Below are positions 36,201 to 49,620 of a stretch of DNA of 64,000 bases, in pieces. Both the position numbers and the translations under genes were made by a program. How positions within the stretch are numbered: the first letter of the stretch is position 1; each line of letters starts with the position of its first letter. The notes beneath the pieces are model-generated. The model was not told the DNA's origin and did no database searches. It saw only the letters and a program-made list of their open reading frames with translations. Source of the stretch: Trichoplax sp. H2 (lineage: Eukaryota > Placozoa > Uniplacotomia > Trichoplacea); NCBI GenBank assembly GCA_003344405.1, contig NOWV01000036.1:124001-188000 (forward strand), given 5' to 3'.

Positions 36201-36416
36201 TGGCTTATTTTTGTTGAGATACTCTTCAATAAAAATTTTTAACGATGGAAACCCATGACAAGATTCGATATCGGATGAAGGACCAGCGAAACCGATAGGT
36301 TTTAAATGGCCAGGATGATTAGAGTAATCCACGGCCCAAACGCCATTCAGTATGGTGGAAATGAACAAGCAATAAGTTAAAAGGGTGACTATTTGAATTT
36401 CAAGGATTATTTTCAT
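30274..36416 (-). CDS. ER-lumenal JmjC/cupin-8 oxygenase with EF-hand, paralogue 1 (428 aa, 11 exons)
   Basis: Exons, 5' to 3': 36416-35980, 33796-33739, 33641-33519, 33304-33255, 32637-32545, 32003-31830, 31684-31612, 30993-30934, 30822-30751, 30622-30545, 30342-30274. Domain order: a cleavable signal peptide (about 1-28), the family segment GHLKPIG...GFPSLKIFIEEY, then a JmjC core with HxD iron ligands in SVLHTDG (His179, Asp181), EPGDCLYIPVFW and the distal ligand in WYHHVRS (His256). The EF-hand loop DTDKDGIITTEE starts at Asp362. An acidic tail ends in NRDEL, a KDEL-type ER-retrieval signal. I infer an Fe(II)/2-oxoglutarate hydroxylase of the ER lumen acting on secretory-pathway proteins, possibly tuned by Ca2+; the substrate is unknown. 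Intron 1 is unusually long (2.2 kb) and filled with tandem repeats. The tail is split over two exons. Confidence 0.88.
33990..35480. repeat. Degenerate tandem array, about 7 units of about 190-240 bp, in intron 1 of JmjC paralogue 1
   Basis: Units share TCTCTAGAATGGCACTAAT-TTAAGTAAGAATGGA, AAGTCATAATATAG, TTTAGTATGGTAAAGTCT and GAACTAGCTATCCTTAA. The TCTAGAAT-like landmark recurs near 34.10, 34.34, 34.53, 34.72, 34.93, 35.12 and 35.33 kb. Divergence is high, so the array is old. No coding potential is seen, and the other four paralogues lack it. Confidence 0.75.
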
Positions 36417-37876
36417 GGTGTTTAATCTAAGAAAAAGTAAATATATTGCGTTTTATGTTGATTTAATTTCACTTCCAAGATGGTTCATTAGTTTCCTCCT
36501 ACTTAGGTCCTTCCTACGTGATCCAGTGAATCGCTTGCGATTTACAATTGTGCTTTATTTTAATACATGCTAATTTATGTTTTTGTCTTCATTCCTAATT
36601 AAATCATTAATATGAAATAAGATCAAGAGAATACTATAGCGGAAACAATATAGGGCCGTACGCATCGGCGTCTTTCTGATGCTTCTCTTAAAGGGTACAG
36701 TAGACACAATTAGCTAAGTTAACACCTTGTCTCTACTCTCAGAAGGTTGTTTTCTTCCTAGGCAATTTCCTTTAAAACGCTTAGTATGGCACTAGGCTCG
36801 AACTCCATTCGTTCTATTCGAATCAAGATTATTTCTTATACGTTCAATATGATTACAGTTGTCGTCTGTCTATACTAGCAAATAATTTCTCAAGATTCTT
36901 CTGATTTTGAAATAGAAATAAAAAATGGTTACCTGCAGAACTATGATTAAGGGCTAGTGTGATAGTTCGCTTATTATAACTGTTATATCATCGCCTGTTT
37001 ATACTTGCAGATAATTATTAATTTATGGCAGTCAGTCTAGTTAATTTTAAATTAGTTTAGGTTTACAAGATTTCAATTCAAAAGCTTCCATTGGATAGTA
37101 GTTTATGAAGTATCTAAAATCAATAGTTTATTCACAACTAAAAATAGAAAGTGATAAAGTTTATAATTTTGCACAGAGATAAACTTGAATAGTCTTTCTT
37201 GCATTGGATAATGATAGCAAAATAGTTTGTTTAAAATAAATAAATTTTCATTTATTGGTCAACAAATTGATATTGTCCAGATCAATTTTATCTTTCAAAT
37301 GGACTGATTACTTCCTTGATCGAATGAAATCTTACAGCATATATTTTTATAATGAAATACATGAAAATAGCTGTGCTAAGAGGACTTCTTCAGCATTCAA
37401 TAAATATAAAATGAATATTGATCATTCGAGTTATCGTATTAAATAATTGATGCTTGAAAGGGATCCTTACAAAGATTCCAAGATTGCAGGATAGTCGATG
37501 TTTGATTTCCAAAAAACGATAATACTTATCCGAGAAGAAATTTAATTACATAAAACAATTGCATACATTGCCGCTTGATAGAATTTACAATAAATTATGC
37601 CAAATCGATTTTACAATTAAGAATCAAGGTTACCCTCGTAAATTGCGATAGAATTACCTTTATAATATGCATTTGCCCAACTATGAGTCCAATTTTCATA
37701 GAAGATACAGGCACGTAAACTTGCTGTCTCGCAGATTTTATATGAAATGGAACTCAATTGAATTTGCATTTAAAATTTTTTAAGTTTATCGAAATGAGCA
37801 GTCATAGAATTGCTATAAAAGATTGGGTAATCCTGTTGATGAAAGGCAACATTAGTTTACACTAATATGGTAGGGA
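36417..37876. other. Intergenic region between JmjC paralogues 1 and 2
   Basis: Contains the promoter of paralogue 1 and the 3' UTR of paralogue 2. AT-rich; the ORF at 37255-37446 is not supported. Confidence 0.55.
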
Positions 37877-40800
37877 CTAGAGCTCCTCGTGACCTTGCAA
37901 GTGATCGTTATTGACTTGATTTTCTCCATCTGGTTTTGATATCTAGATTCAATTGAAAGCAAAATAAATTTTTTGATTGGCATTAGCATCCAAAAGACAA
38001 ATTTTAGAATTATTAGAGAATCCATAGTTATTATTACATTAGAAATTAGTCTACTATCAATTACAATTGGATCATCCTTCGATTTTCCGTCTTTTAGAAT
38101 TTGCTTCGCGTCGTTGTCAGTTATAAGGTTGGATGCCATTTTGCCAATTTCCTCATCATCCTTTTCCACACAAAAAGATATGAAGAATCTCGTTCATTTT
38201 ACGCAAATAATTTTAAAATTGTTACTCCATATTTCTTGAATCATGACCCGAACCTGACTCGATATATTGTCTATTTCTTCTAAACTTAACTGGTTATCGC
38301 CATTTTTATCAAGCTTTTTGAAGATCTAGTATTCAATAGTAAAATCTTTTATCTGCATTTATTTCAGCATTATCCAAGTCTACAGTGAATTATTATATGC
38401 AATGCATCCAACCTTGCTAGAAATTTTAGCAACCTCTTTATATCGCTTTTCATCGTTTATACTAGTTAATCGAGCAGTCTCCTAAATGGAAATAATTGAA
38501 CAGATTATTTGATAGATATCAATCAAGTTTGCTCTAATTTCGTTACAATAAGATTATAATGAGGATGATGCAAGAAGAAAATAAAATGTAAAAACTTTTT
38601 ATCCCACAGCATTAGGCACTGACTACTCACTTTTCGCATGTAGGTAATAAAAGCATCTAAGCCAATTTCGTCTTTATCGCCTAGTGAATCCAGGAAGAAA
38701 TCCCTAAATAATTATGTTTAGCAATTAATTGCGTATCCTTTCATTGATGAATTCAACTTTCAACGCCTTTATTATACTCGTATATTAAAATTTTTAGGAT
38801 ACAGTTTAGTGGCTAACCTACATTTTCAATTGACCATTTCTGCATACAAAACCGTATAACTATATAGTCTATCTACTCCTATTTCCCTTACGCAAAGCTG
38901 TTTTCTTGTGGCATTTCGTCTTCACGAACTTCATATTCTTCTTCAACCACTTCAGTATTTCCAAGAGAAGCATCATAATTGTTCATTCCAATAAATTGAA
39001 ATTGATCAAGGGGGACATTTCTGTTAGGTTTGCTATTACAGGAGCTCAAGTTGATTGGTTGATCATAATGTTTAAACCAGACATTGACGGCTAAATTATA
39101 ATTGAACGACCGAACTTGATGATACCTACAACAAACCAATGTATTCTTACTTAACTAAACAGATTTAATATGACTGCTTCGTTTAGTTTAGCTACCATAA
39201 ATAAGGAATATAGAGACAATCTCCAGGCTCCATGTGAGCTTTCAGATATTGAACATCTGCTAATACTGGAAATTTATTCAGATCCACCCTAAGAAAATAG
39301 ATAGCAACTTTTACTCGATCGAAGCAGCCATAATTATTTATTTTAATATGAAGGACTGGTGATGAACATTATCGAGTAATTAGATAAGACAGAATACTGC
39401 AGTAAAATGATAAATAGCCGGTCTTGAAGTATTTGGATTGGATTATCAATCTAAAGAAACGCATAGGATGCCTTTGATGGAATACCTTACACTAGCTAGT
39501 ACCTTTTTATTAAGCGATCGCATTGGAAAAAGCTTATTATGAAATTATTTTAGCCTGTTAAATTGTATGGGTATTTTATGTATCAATCTATCAAAATAGG
39601 TAGACAGACATACTGCCTTTCGATTGAAAGCCAACTACTATGACCGTTAGTTATTCTCTGATAATTAAAAAATTTAATTTCTTTAAATGTCTTGACGGAA
39701 AACAGACTTGATACCCGATGTCATCTATAATTCTCATCTCATGCGAGACCATATATGATGTCTAAGTTAACTTCAATTCTTATTCCATATTTAAGTCAGT
39801 AAACTCTCTTGTAACTTTTTTCCACTATATTTGAAAGTAAATATGTGCAGGACTCAAAGCTAGTAACAACAATTTGTGTTTCTGTATTTTAATGTTAATA
39901 TACGAGTATCAATTTCACATACTGTTATAGAGTCTTTGCATATTCTGTAGGCCTTCATCAACTATATGCTAACGGTTTTATGAATCATTTTATGTAGTAT
40001 CAAATCATCACCGTGTAAATGGTTGCTTAGTATCAGTATAAACGATTCATCAAATTTAATTTACCTGTCGACATCGACGCTGGAATAATGGCCCAGTTCA
40101 ACGTCTATGATATCCTAGAAAACATTAATATAGTTTAAACTCAAGCCTTAGTAAATTTTCAAAATTTACAAACTTAATTATGGATAGTATAGTACGTAGC
40201 ATAAAGTCTTCAAGACAAGTTCTACTAAATCAATTTCCTGTCTAAAATCTCATTGTAAAATTTGTAGGTTGCGATAGAACAATAATGTATTCGAAATGGT
40301 TAGGAGACCTCTCCTTTTACGCATATATAAATATTAATCGTTTTTCAATTAAGTAGGACTTTCAATAAACAGTAAATATGCTTGGAACTGTCGAAATGGC
40401 CATAGTTACATAATCTTCAATTAAGATAGTAGTAGGGCTCCTGGCTATAATTGGGACTACTTACAGTTACAATATAGTCTTAAATTTAATGTCTTCATTC
40501 TTTCGAGGTTTCATAATTTAAGAAGACAGATAGAGTAAACTGTAAAGAATATTGTTAGCTCTGTCTTACTTTTTCAGGATACGATTTATCAAATAGGATT
40601 AAATCTTTGGAACCACGGAATAAACAATTAAGGTTTTCCATACTATCAGTATGAAGAGTAGATTTTGTGCCGCCATTACTAAACCATAGGATCTAATTAG
40701 ATGAACAGACATTATGAAACATTAGCCTAGGATAAGATAAACTGCCTATGGTTTCGTTTAAAGCACCAATTGATATCTATTTCTGCATAGCAAATACAAG

Positions 40801-42102
40801 TCATGGATACGCTTGGCAAGGTAAAGAGACTGCAAATTGTTATAAGAATTTCGAATTGACTTGTTATCTTAATGTAGTTATTGACTAATGAATCCAAAGC
40901 TGGCCTCAACACTTTTTAAATGATTCCAGCAAGACATTGATCCAATTAAACTAAATAGATAATGTTAGGAAATGTAATGAGTCTAATTAATAATTTAGTA
41001 AGATCGCTCTGAATTGACCTGAATCAAGTTGACTAGTTGCTATCATCTATCAATCTAATGAAACAGATCTTAACTGATTTAGTATAGTAAAAACACTAGA
41101 GTAATGTATTCAATCTGTCCAAGATCTAATCTGAAATCATGTAATAAAGGTAAGGTTAACGGAGTTTATACAAAATTTGTTAAATCCCCTAATAAAGTAA
41201 ACTCTAAACTGATTCAAAAGTTTTGCTCTATACTGCTTAACTAGCCTGTTAGTTCCATTTCATATTAATCATCTACTACCGTTCTCTATATTTTATGTTG
41301 ACATTCTACGTATTATTAAGCTTCTATAAAATAAGATTATAAATTCTGTGTAGAAACTATAAGTTCATTCAATTCAAGCAGTTAAACGATCAATCCATAC
41401 TATTTTCATACATACATCTTCAATGTAGTCAATGGCATCGCAAGATATGCATGCAGGCATGTAAACATCCTTCCTATAGATCCAGAAATGATTTAAATTA
41501 AAAATTAATATACATAGTATATATCCAATAACATGATTTTGGCTGTTATTTGAAAATCACAGATCATATCAAAATATCTTCACATTAGCCTAAAGTTATT
41601 ACGGTAGATTTCGTTATGAAATCCTTCACTTTCGACAGATTTTGAAGTAACAAATTGCTTGGCAATGTTACCTTAAAAATGACGGCACCTTATCCACTAA
41701 ATATTCTCTGGTTGTCTTGTATCGCGAGAGAAATTCTTTAAATGTCCCTGATGTGACATTTAATGCAAGGCTTTTATCTTTCGGTTGCTCTATTGCAACT
41801 TTTGAGTCAGAAATATCAGGAATAGATTGAAAGTAATCGTCAGACCACAGATTATAAGCTGGCGATAGTTTAGCAGCGCCTTTCATGACCAAAGGTTTAC
41901 TTTTGTAATAATATTCTTTGAAGAAGGTTTGTAACGATGGAAAACCACCATAATATTCAATGTCACTAATCGATCCTGCTAGGCCAAGGGGTTTTAAATG
42001 GCCTTGTCTATCTGAATAATCATCACAAGAAACTACAGACGTGAAAATAACAAGGTAAAAGGTGAAAGCTAAACGGAGTAAAAATGGATTAGCCATCTCC
42101 AC
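37877..42102 (-). CDS. ER-lumenal JmjC/cupin-8 oxygenase with EF-hand, paralogue 2 (454 aa, 11 exons)
   Basis: Exons: 42102-41672, 41473-41416, 40692-40570, 40114-40065, 39288-39196, 39125-38892, 38703-38631, 38481-38413, 38325-38254, 38160-38065, 37942-37877. A signal peptide (about 1-25) precedes the JmjC core. The first iron-ligand pair is in STLHTDS (His177, Asp179) and the distal His254 is in WYHQVRS. Exon 6 is the longest of the family and adds an acidic stretch (VVEEEYEVREDEM) after the catalytic core. The EF-hand loop DKNGDNQLSLEE starts at Asp383, and the C-terminus is GHEEL, an HDEL/KDEL-like retrieval variant. Like paralogue 1 it has eleven exons, with the tail split by an additional intron, so these two are probably closest relatives. 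ER-lumenal protein hydroxylation is inferred. Confidence 0.87.
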
Positions 42103-43018
42103 TTTGTTGAACTCATTTACTAAGCTCTTCTCCTACTAGATTATTCATAAATAGACTTACTTATGGGCATAACAATCACTTGAATCACAAATCGTCTACT
42201 TTAAAACCCAATTATTGTCAATATAGACAATAGACTTGTCAATAAAGATACTGTTTAATTAGATCAGGCTTAACAATTAACCTTGTAGGCACCGCCATTG
42301 TGAATTCTTTTACCACAACAAGTTGTCACGTATAACTGCAGCGAAATAGAGAATATCAAAGTACGAGCATAAACTGAGATTTAAAATCGACAGTAAAAGG
42401 TGCGAGAGTTATTTTGAGAAGTATGTGTCATCAAGCCTAAATCAATTCTAGATTTAAAAGTAGCCCTGCTAGATTATAAATCCTGACGAAATGATAGATG
42501 GCAAGCTAAAATTTTATTAAAATGATAGTATCATCCGTAACATATCAACAAAAACCTGCAGCCTCCTTACTGAATTGCAGTAAGATTGAGAGAGGACAAG
42601 TTCTAATTAAGGACAGATTCTTATGCATCGATAAAGATGTGCACGTACAAACATATATATATATACAAATAATTAACGAAAACTAAATATAATCAATTCA
42701 TAGGATTAAACAGTAATCCTAAGGGCAAAAGGACAGATCCTATGTTATAAATAAATTAGAATAGGCTTGGCTCTATGACCTCTGCTATGGTATCATGCTA
42801 CTCAATGAAATGATGAAATTGAGTCTAGCAGTTATATTATAGCAAGAATTAGAGAATTCTTATAATGAAATTTTCTCATAGCTGAAATAAATAGTCAAAA
42901 CATGATAGCAATTTCAAGGCTGTCTTACTGTATTTCGTTATTATTTTACATAGAGTATCACGAATAAATTAAAGGGGGTCCAGGTCTTCTCTATCTATCT
43001 AAATTTGCAAAAAATTAA
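42103..43018. other. Intergenic region between JmjC paralogues 2 and 3
   Basis: Short AT-rich spacer (0.9 kb) with no gene; it includes a short (TA)n run near 42656. Promoter of paralogue 2 and 3' UTR of paralogue 3 are expected here. Confidence 0.55.
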
Positions 43019-46000
43019 TTATAGTTCATCTCGATCGGTAGACGATACTTTTACTGTTGGAGCTGAATCTTGGCCACTATCAACAACTCTTCCTGTAGCG
43101 ATAGCTTCGAATTTGGTACTGGATATATGGTCATAAAATTGATTCAATTGGTCTATGTCCTAAATCCAGTCACATTAGAAATGATTTAATAGCAGTACTT
43201 GACAAATCTTCTGAATGCCGTATAAATAGATAACTTACAGTCTGTGAGATATTTTCCACCTCTAAGCTAGTTATCTTTCCATCATTATTTGTATCAAAGA
43301 CCTTAAATATCTATATAAAAAATGGCGATATTATGAAACGTTAGACATAAAGATACAAATTAGTACCCACTACTAAATCATCTTTGGCTTTATCATAGGT
43401 ATGCAGAAATAGATCAAGAGACTAAATGTATCAAGAGTATAAGAACCTTTATCATAGATAAATATACAGAGTCCTGCATTGCTATTTCAGGAAGTTCCAA
43501 CATCTATGACATTTGATTGATTTAAGTTACACGCAATCATTCTTTATTTGTGTAGTGATTAATTTAAAGCTACTTCTCGTTGTAAGCTATCGAATAAACA
43601 ATTAGGCTGCCATTTAATATCATTATATTCACTTTAAATGCTAGTAAAAACAGCAAAACTAATCTTGGATATATAACAATCAATGGGTATTGAGATGAAC
43701 CTCATCTAAATATATAAAAAAATTACTCTTGGTGACCACTTTCTCCGTATTAAGTGATGCTTTCAAACCAGTTCTACGACATGAATAATGGGTTAGTTTC
43801 TTAGCTAAAGAGATTATTTATTGAATAATTAAATGATTTAAATTAAAAACAATATTCATGCTGGCAGTATAATTTACATCAGTCGCGTAATATCATCAGT
43901 ATTCTCCGATTCGTCAGCACTCTCGCTTTCATGACTAAAAGAAAATTGATCGAATGTTTTATTAACCAGACCTTCTTGGCACCCGCTCAGGTCGATACAT
44001 GTAGCATTTTTTGGCTCAAGCCATACATTAACCGCTATATTATGACCAAAAGACCTGACATGATGTGACCTAGCATCGAAGAGAATAAAGATGTTTAAGA
44101 ATAAAATTTAAAAAGCCAAGTAAAATGATGTTTTTGAGGGTATACTGTAAACTTAGAAATACTATAAGTGAATGTCATTAGTTGCAACTACAAAGATGAA
44201 ATAAACTTTACTGCGATTAAAGTGTCATGGAATAAAGTTTAATTGTAATATTATGGCAAAAAATGTTAAATTAAACTGATTATTTCAGGTTTACTTAGTA
44301 TTACTGGCTGGTACTAGCTTAGAATTAGGTTAGAAGATATCTATATATACGAATGTGTTAATAATAATAGATTTTAGCATGATTGCATAAATAATATACT
44401 TTCATTTAAATTGAAATAATTTCTAATCATCCGACATTGAAGAATAAGTATTGTAGTAGAAAGAAAATAACTTTCATCACCAATATTATTTATTACGGTA
44501 GTACTTTAGAAGATATAGCATGGAATAGCTATTACGACCTAATCGGATACGGATTTATTATAAAGTAAATTTAGATAGTACGTTTATATATTCGCTTTCT
44601 AATATTCACTTTGATTTAACAATACTAGCATTCAATTATTTTATAGCTAAAGTAAAATAAATAAATTAAAATTGTTACCAGTAGAGAGGAATATAGATAC
44701 AATCGCCGGCTTCCATGTGTGCAAAATGGTATTCTGCGTTAGCAAGTGTTGGGAATTTATTTAGGTCTACCCTACATTAAGTGATTTAAATGCTAGTTTT
44801 TAGTTTTAAGTATAAATCTTTACTCGCAAGTCCTTATAATGCTTGAAACCAAGTTTTAGTTCAATCAAGCTAGTACTCTTTAAGATCTATACCATCTTTT
44901 AGATATGAATAAGATGATAAAGTGTTGAAAAGTTGCGTTTCAGTGCAAAATACTAATCTTCTAGAAGCAAGAATTCCAGAACTGAGAACACAACACGGCT
45001 GATTAACCGTGACTAACATTACGAACCTATCGACATCAACCGTAGAATAAGTGCCTCTTGGCTTATCAATGAAACCCTGGTTAAGAAAGAGGTAATAGTA
45101 ATTAGCCATTATAAAATCCTATGCAATAACGATTGCTGTCAAGAGTAAGTATTCTGATCGAAACTAAAGTCTTGAGAAATTTGTAATTATCGGAAACAAA
45201 CTTAAATGGACAATCCTACTTTGATGCCAACTTTTAGAGGGCTTACACTACTTTATAATTATCATGTTTAAGCAATTTAAAATGTTATAAATATACAGTA
45301 GTTGATACGACTAAATTGAAACCCCAGAACAAAATATCAAATTAATCTGGAAATTGAACTAGGCTATTAATTAAAAGCAATGTGATTTCTATTTACCTTA
45401 TTGGGATGTTTTCTGTCAATCATAATGAACTGTTTACTGCCACGAAGTAGGCAATTAAGATTTTCATAGCCATCAAAATGTAACACAGATTTAGTGCCAC
45501 CACTACTAAACCACATCACCTAGTTGTGAATTTTCAAGTTTAAATTAGTGCCAAATTGTTGATTTAATATTACATATAAATAATTGTAATTATGCCACCA
45601 TACTCTCCATATCTATACCGAATACTAGGCTATTACCGTTTAAATTTTTATAGCAGATTATAAATACAATATATGGGAAGAAGACTTGATATTTAGAAAC
45701 GAATATTATTCGTCAAAGTAAATAGTATTGCAATCTTTTAATATTATTATACTATATCAGCCAACGTGATAAATACATATATTATCGTTCAGTACTAATA
45801 GAATATTCGGAACAGAAATTTGCAAAAGTATCGATTGGAATATCATTAGTATAAAGGGAAAGAAAGTATTCTTTGCCCCTAGATAACACTATAAACTACA
45901 TACCGAATACATCGAATGCAAAAGATATAAAATACCAATGCTAAAATTGACATATGAACTACAATTTAGCCAACTAAAGCATTACGTTAGTTTTACTAGG

Positions 46001-47539
46001 CTATATCAGCTCTTAAAGCTATTATTCTTTAATTTCACGTACTCTCCTTTAATATAAAGAAAAGGTCCTAGCCTGTCACGACTACGATACCACTTCTTTA
46101 TTTATATTTCATTTACTATTAATAAAATCTAATGTCGATATATCATTTAAAAAGTGGAACTTTATGTGAATAGCATATTTCACATGGTGCACTCAAGACG
46201 AAGAAATTTTATCAATGAAATATGCGATAACCTTTCATGACTGCTCTAATTCGCTATTACATTTCATAGTTCATGCTGACTAACACTAAGAAGGTTAAAT
46301 TTGGACATGAATTTGTAGTCAATTATTTCTTACATGATTAGAATGGGGTATCGTATCGCAAGCTATGCATGACGGCATCCACAGATCCTTCCTATATAAA
46401 ATTGAAATCAAATATTAGACATTCAGTTTTACAATCAGATTATTCATTTTTATATATTATATAATGTTAAGGTTAGGGTTAATGATTCTAGCAGTGTGTA
46501 AGCTAATAGCATAATATTCTTGTCGCTATGTTAAAATTTCACAATCAATATTAAATTTGTTGCTACTTTAGTGTAGTGATCCTTATTAATTAAAGCGAAC
46601 TACCGAACTTTGCTATCGATTGATAGAATAATTGATGAACGTAAAGAAATACATTGGAATAGTAGCTGAATATAGTAGTACATAAGATAATATTATAAGC
46701 TTGTCTGTATGTTTAAAAATTTGACGATTAATATTAAAGTCTGTTACTTCTCTAGTGTAGTGATCCGAACTAGCTGAAATAAATTGCCAAACGTCAACTA
46801 CCGATTGATAGGATTATTGATGAATGTAGAGAACTTTATTTTGGTCATGGTTCTATCAATTACAAGCAACGGTAATGTAGTTTTAGTACTGCTATGATTT
46901 ATATTTTAACATATTAGTTAGTTCTAATCAACGATGAAGTAGAAATTTCTATCTCCTTTGTATCATTTCTAATAAACTTGAATCGATAATGAAGAAAATG
47001 CTCTATCAATGTTGAAATTTTAGGCCATCGAAACAGATTACAGCATCATGACTAACAATAATGTCTCCATGAAGAAATAGAATAAAATTGCTAACATAGA
47101 TTTTATTTTTAGCTTACTGAAGGAATTTAGGTACTTTGTCAACCATGTATTCTTGTGTTGTATTATAGCGTTGTACAAATTCATGGAATGTTGGAAATTT
47201 AGGTTGCAGCGTACGATTTTCCTTCTTTTGCACTTCGGCAAAAATATTTACTGTTGATGCTTCCGGAAATGATAGAAAGTAATCGTCAGACCATAACGTA
47301 AAAGCAGGATAGGATTTCGCGGCACCTTTCATGATGAATGGTTTGCTCTTGGCCCAATAATCCTGAAAGAAGGTTTTTATAGTTGGAAATCCATCAATCT
47401 GTTGCACTTCAACTTTAGATCCAGCTTCTCCGAACGGTTTTAGATGACCTATCTTCAATGAATAATCATCTGTTGCAGCACTAAGATGATGACGAGAAAG
47501 GAGAAAGAAGATCGTCCACGACAAGATACGGACATTCAT
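43019..47539 (-). CDS. ER-lumenal JmjC/cupin-8 oxygenase with EF-hand, paralogue 3 (424 aa, 10 exons)
   Basis: Exons: 47539-47118, 46391-46334, 45519-45397, 45076-45027, 44771-44679, 44069-43878, 43773-43701, 43421-43371, 43310-43239, 43159-43019. A signal peptide (about 1-21) is followed by GHLKPFG and the conserved KPFIMKGAAKSYPAFTLW segment. The JmjC ligands are His174 and Asp176 (SVLHFDG) and His251 (WSHHVRS), with MEAGDCIYIPLYW preceding the distal histidine. The EF-hand loop DTNNDGKITSLE starts at Asp360. The C-terminus is TDRDEL. Exon phases equal those of the other paralogues. HFD has a bulky residue between the ligands, as in some other JmjC proteins, so activity is expected. Intron 1 contains a 180-bp tandem duplication. 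Confidence 0.88.
46515..46870. repeat. Tandem duplication of about 181 bp in intron 1 of JmjC paralogue 3
   Basis: Two diverged copies (starting about 46531 and 46712) share the landmarks TTAAAA-TTTGAC-ATTAATATTAAA, TAGTGTAGTGATCC and ATCGATTGATAG-ATTATTGATGAA. Confidence 0.6.
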
Positions 47540-49620
47540 GTTTGTTTTTAGATCATTTCAACCTGCTTATAGCTTTGAATATTTCAAATAAGTAAATCAT
47601 CCAGACTTACATCTATTTGAGTTAAATTGAGTTTAAAACAATAATAGTTGATAACTATAGTTAGACTATTGTCATGATAAACAATGAATTAATTTACTTA
47701 TTCTCGCTATTCATGATATTATAATTTTTTTTATTTTTAATTCATTATTATAGCATTCGATTAAGAGTAAATTGCTTATAATCCGGTCAAACCCACATCT
47801 AATAAATTCGATAAAGTAGTTGCAAAATAGGATTACTAAATAAAATTAGTAGTTATATGGAGGATTTACGGCTGTATTGCTCCTTGGAGCAATGTTTCAA
47901 ATCGCAATAACACGCTTACAGCATTCGTAGTAAACTATAGATTAAAGTAGACAAAATGATAAGTTCACCCGTAAGTATTAGTTTAAGTATTTTTGTTTTC
48001 TCGGACATCATTTAAAATGATTGGTGCTAAAATAATAATCATCTAGCTAAATGATTCATCGAATGCTGTTATGGCGATAGGGTTTTCCATGTATCATTGG
48101 TCTTGTCTTTAGATATTGAAATAATAAAATTTATATTAAAAAGTGTTCGATAAAAATGAACGTAGACTTTGATGATCAAATTTTGATAGGGAATTGTTGC
48201 AATGACTACTTCATACTTGCTGCAAGTCGAGATCGTTGGAAAGGATTGATAGGCATAAATCTTATATGCCACTGACTTTTGCCAAAATTTATTAATAAAT
48301 TTTTACATATTAACTGGAATCTAAAGTTAACTTATTCACTATTTATGACATTATAATTGAATAGTGATTTATTATTATACATTTTGTCCAAAATAGATTG
48401 CTTATAACCGGCCAAACTGTATCTCCTTCATTAGGAGGAATAATCTTAAGATAAAGAATTAAAAAGAAGCAGAAGTTGCATGAAAAAATGCCAGATATTG
48501 TTATTCCTTTAGCTATTTTTCCAATCCTAATAGTGTTTTATAGCACTCGTAGTTGGTTAAAGATTAAGGTAGATTAAAAAGTACTGTACAGAACAATTTG
48601 ATCGCTATGCTATCACATAAATGATTGCCATCGAAATAATTAATTATTAATCACCGGTTGGATGTCTTATAAAAATGTAGCGAAGGCTATATGCCTTCCA
48701 TGCGTTACTGATCTCATAATTTTGTACTGAGATAATCAAATTTAAATTTATCTTAAATGAGTACGGTAAAAATTATCTCTTATTTTTATTAACAATTCCG
48801 ACTAGAAGTTATTGTAATTACTATTTTGATACATATTTATAAATAATGATTGTTGAAAAGGATTAATAAACGGAATATAATATATATTGCATTGACTTCC
48901 ACTATAATTAATCAACCAATACCACAGAATTATATTAATATAAAGTTTACTCATCTCATAGGATTCATATTAGTTTCTGTCTCTGAGAATTAATTCGCTA
49001 AGCATATCGATTTCATAATGAATTTGCTTGATGCAAAATTTGTCTCGTGAATATGTTTACCTTCACATTATTTACCTAAGTGTGCAAGTGATGTTGCTTG
49101 ATTCTAAATGCATCAAACAATTTTCACAATCTAGAATAGCGTTTACTCATATTATAGGATCTATAACATTAGCTTGTAGTTTCGCTATTAGAAAATATGG
49201 AAATTGCCCTTGAATCTTACTCATTTCATTTCTTATCTTTATTAAGCGCGTTATAAAGATGCAAAAAGAAAACATACATTAATGAAGTTCAATTGCGCTG
49301 CAAGAAGTAGATTGGTTCCGTGCTGTATTCGTAAGTGGGACCAATTATTATTTACAAAGTTTGAATTTTGGAGGTTATTAAGCCCTTAAATAAATTCTTT
49401 TAAACAATGACAAAAACTTTAGCTAAACGAGTAACTACAAGGCAAACTATCTTGGCAATGGTAATGGCAATGGAAAGTAAGAATTTTTGATGAAAACAGG
49501 TGCTTGACAAATATTTACAGCAAAGAGATTGATATTCATAAAGTGTTAGTTTAAAAAGTAGAGTTAAAGTAGTGAAAAAGAAGCCTTTATATTACGCGTA
49601 GGAAATATGATATTTTCAAA
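47540..49620. other. Intergenic region between JmjC paralogues 3 and 4, with local duplications
   Basis: No gene is seen. A segment at about 47690-47970 recurs at about 48330-48580 (ATTGCTTATAA-CCGG-CAAAC, then ATAGCA-TCGTAGT and TTAAAG). A smaller duplication pairs 48943 with 49141 (GTTTACTCAT-TATAGGAT). The ORFs 48069-48272 and 49028-49213 have no domain support. Confidence 0.55.
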
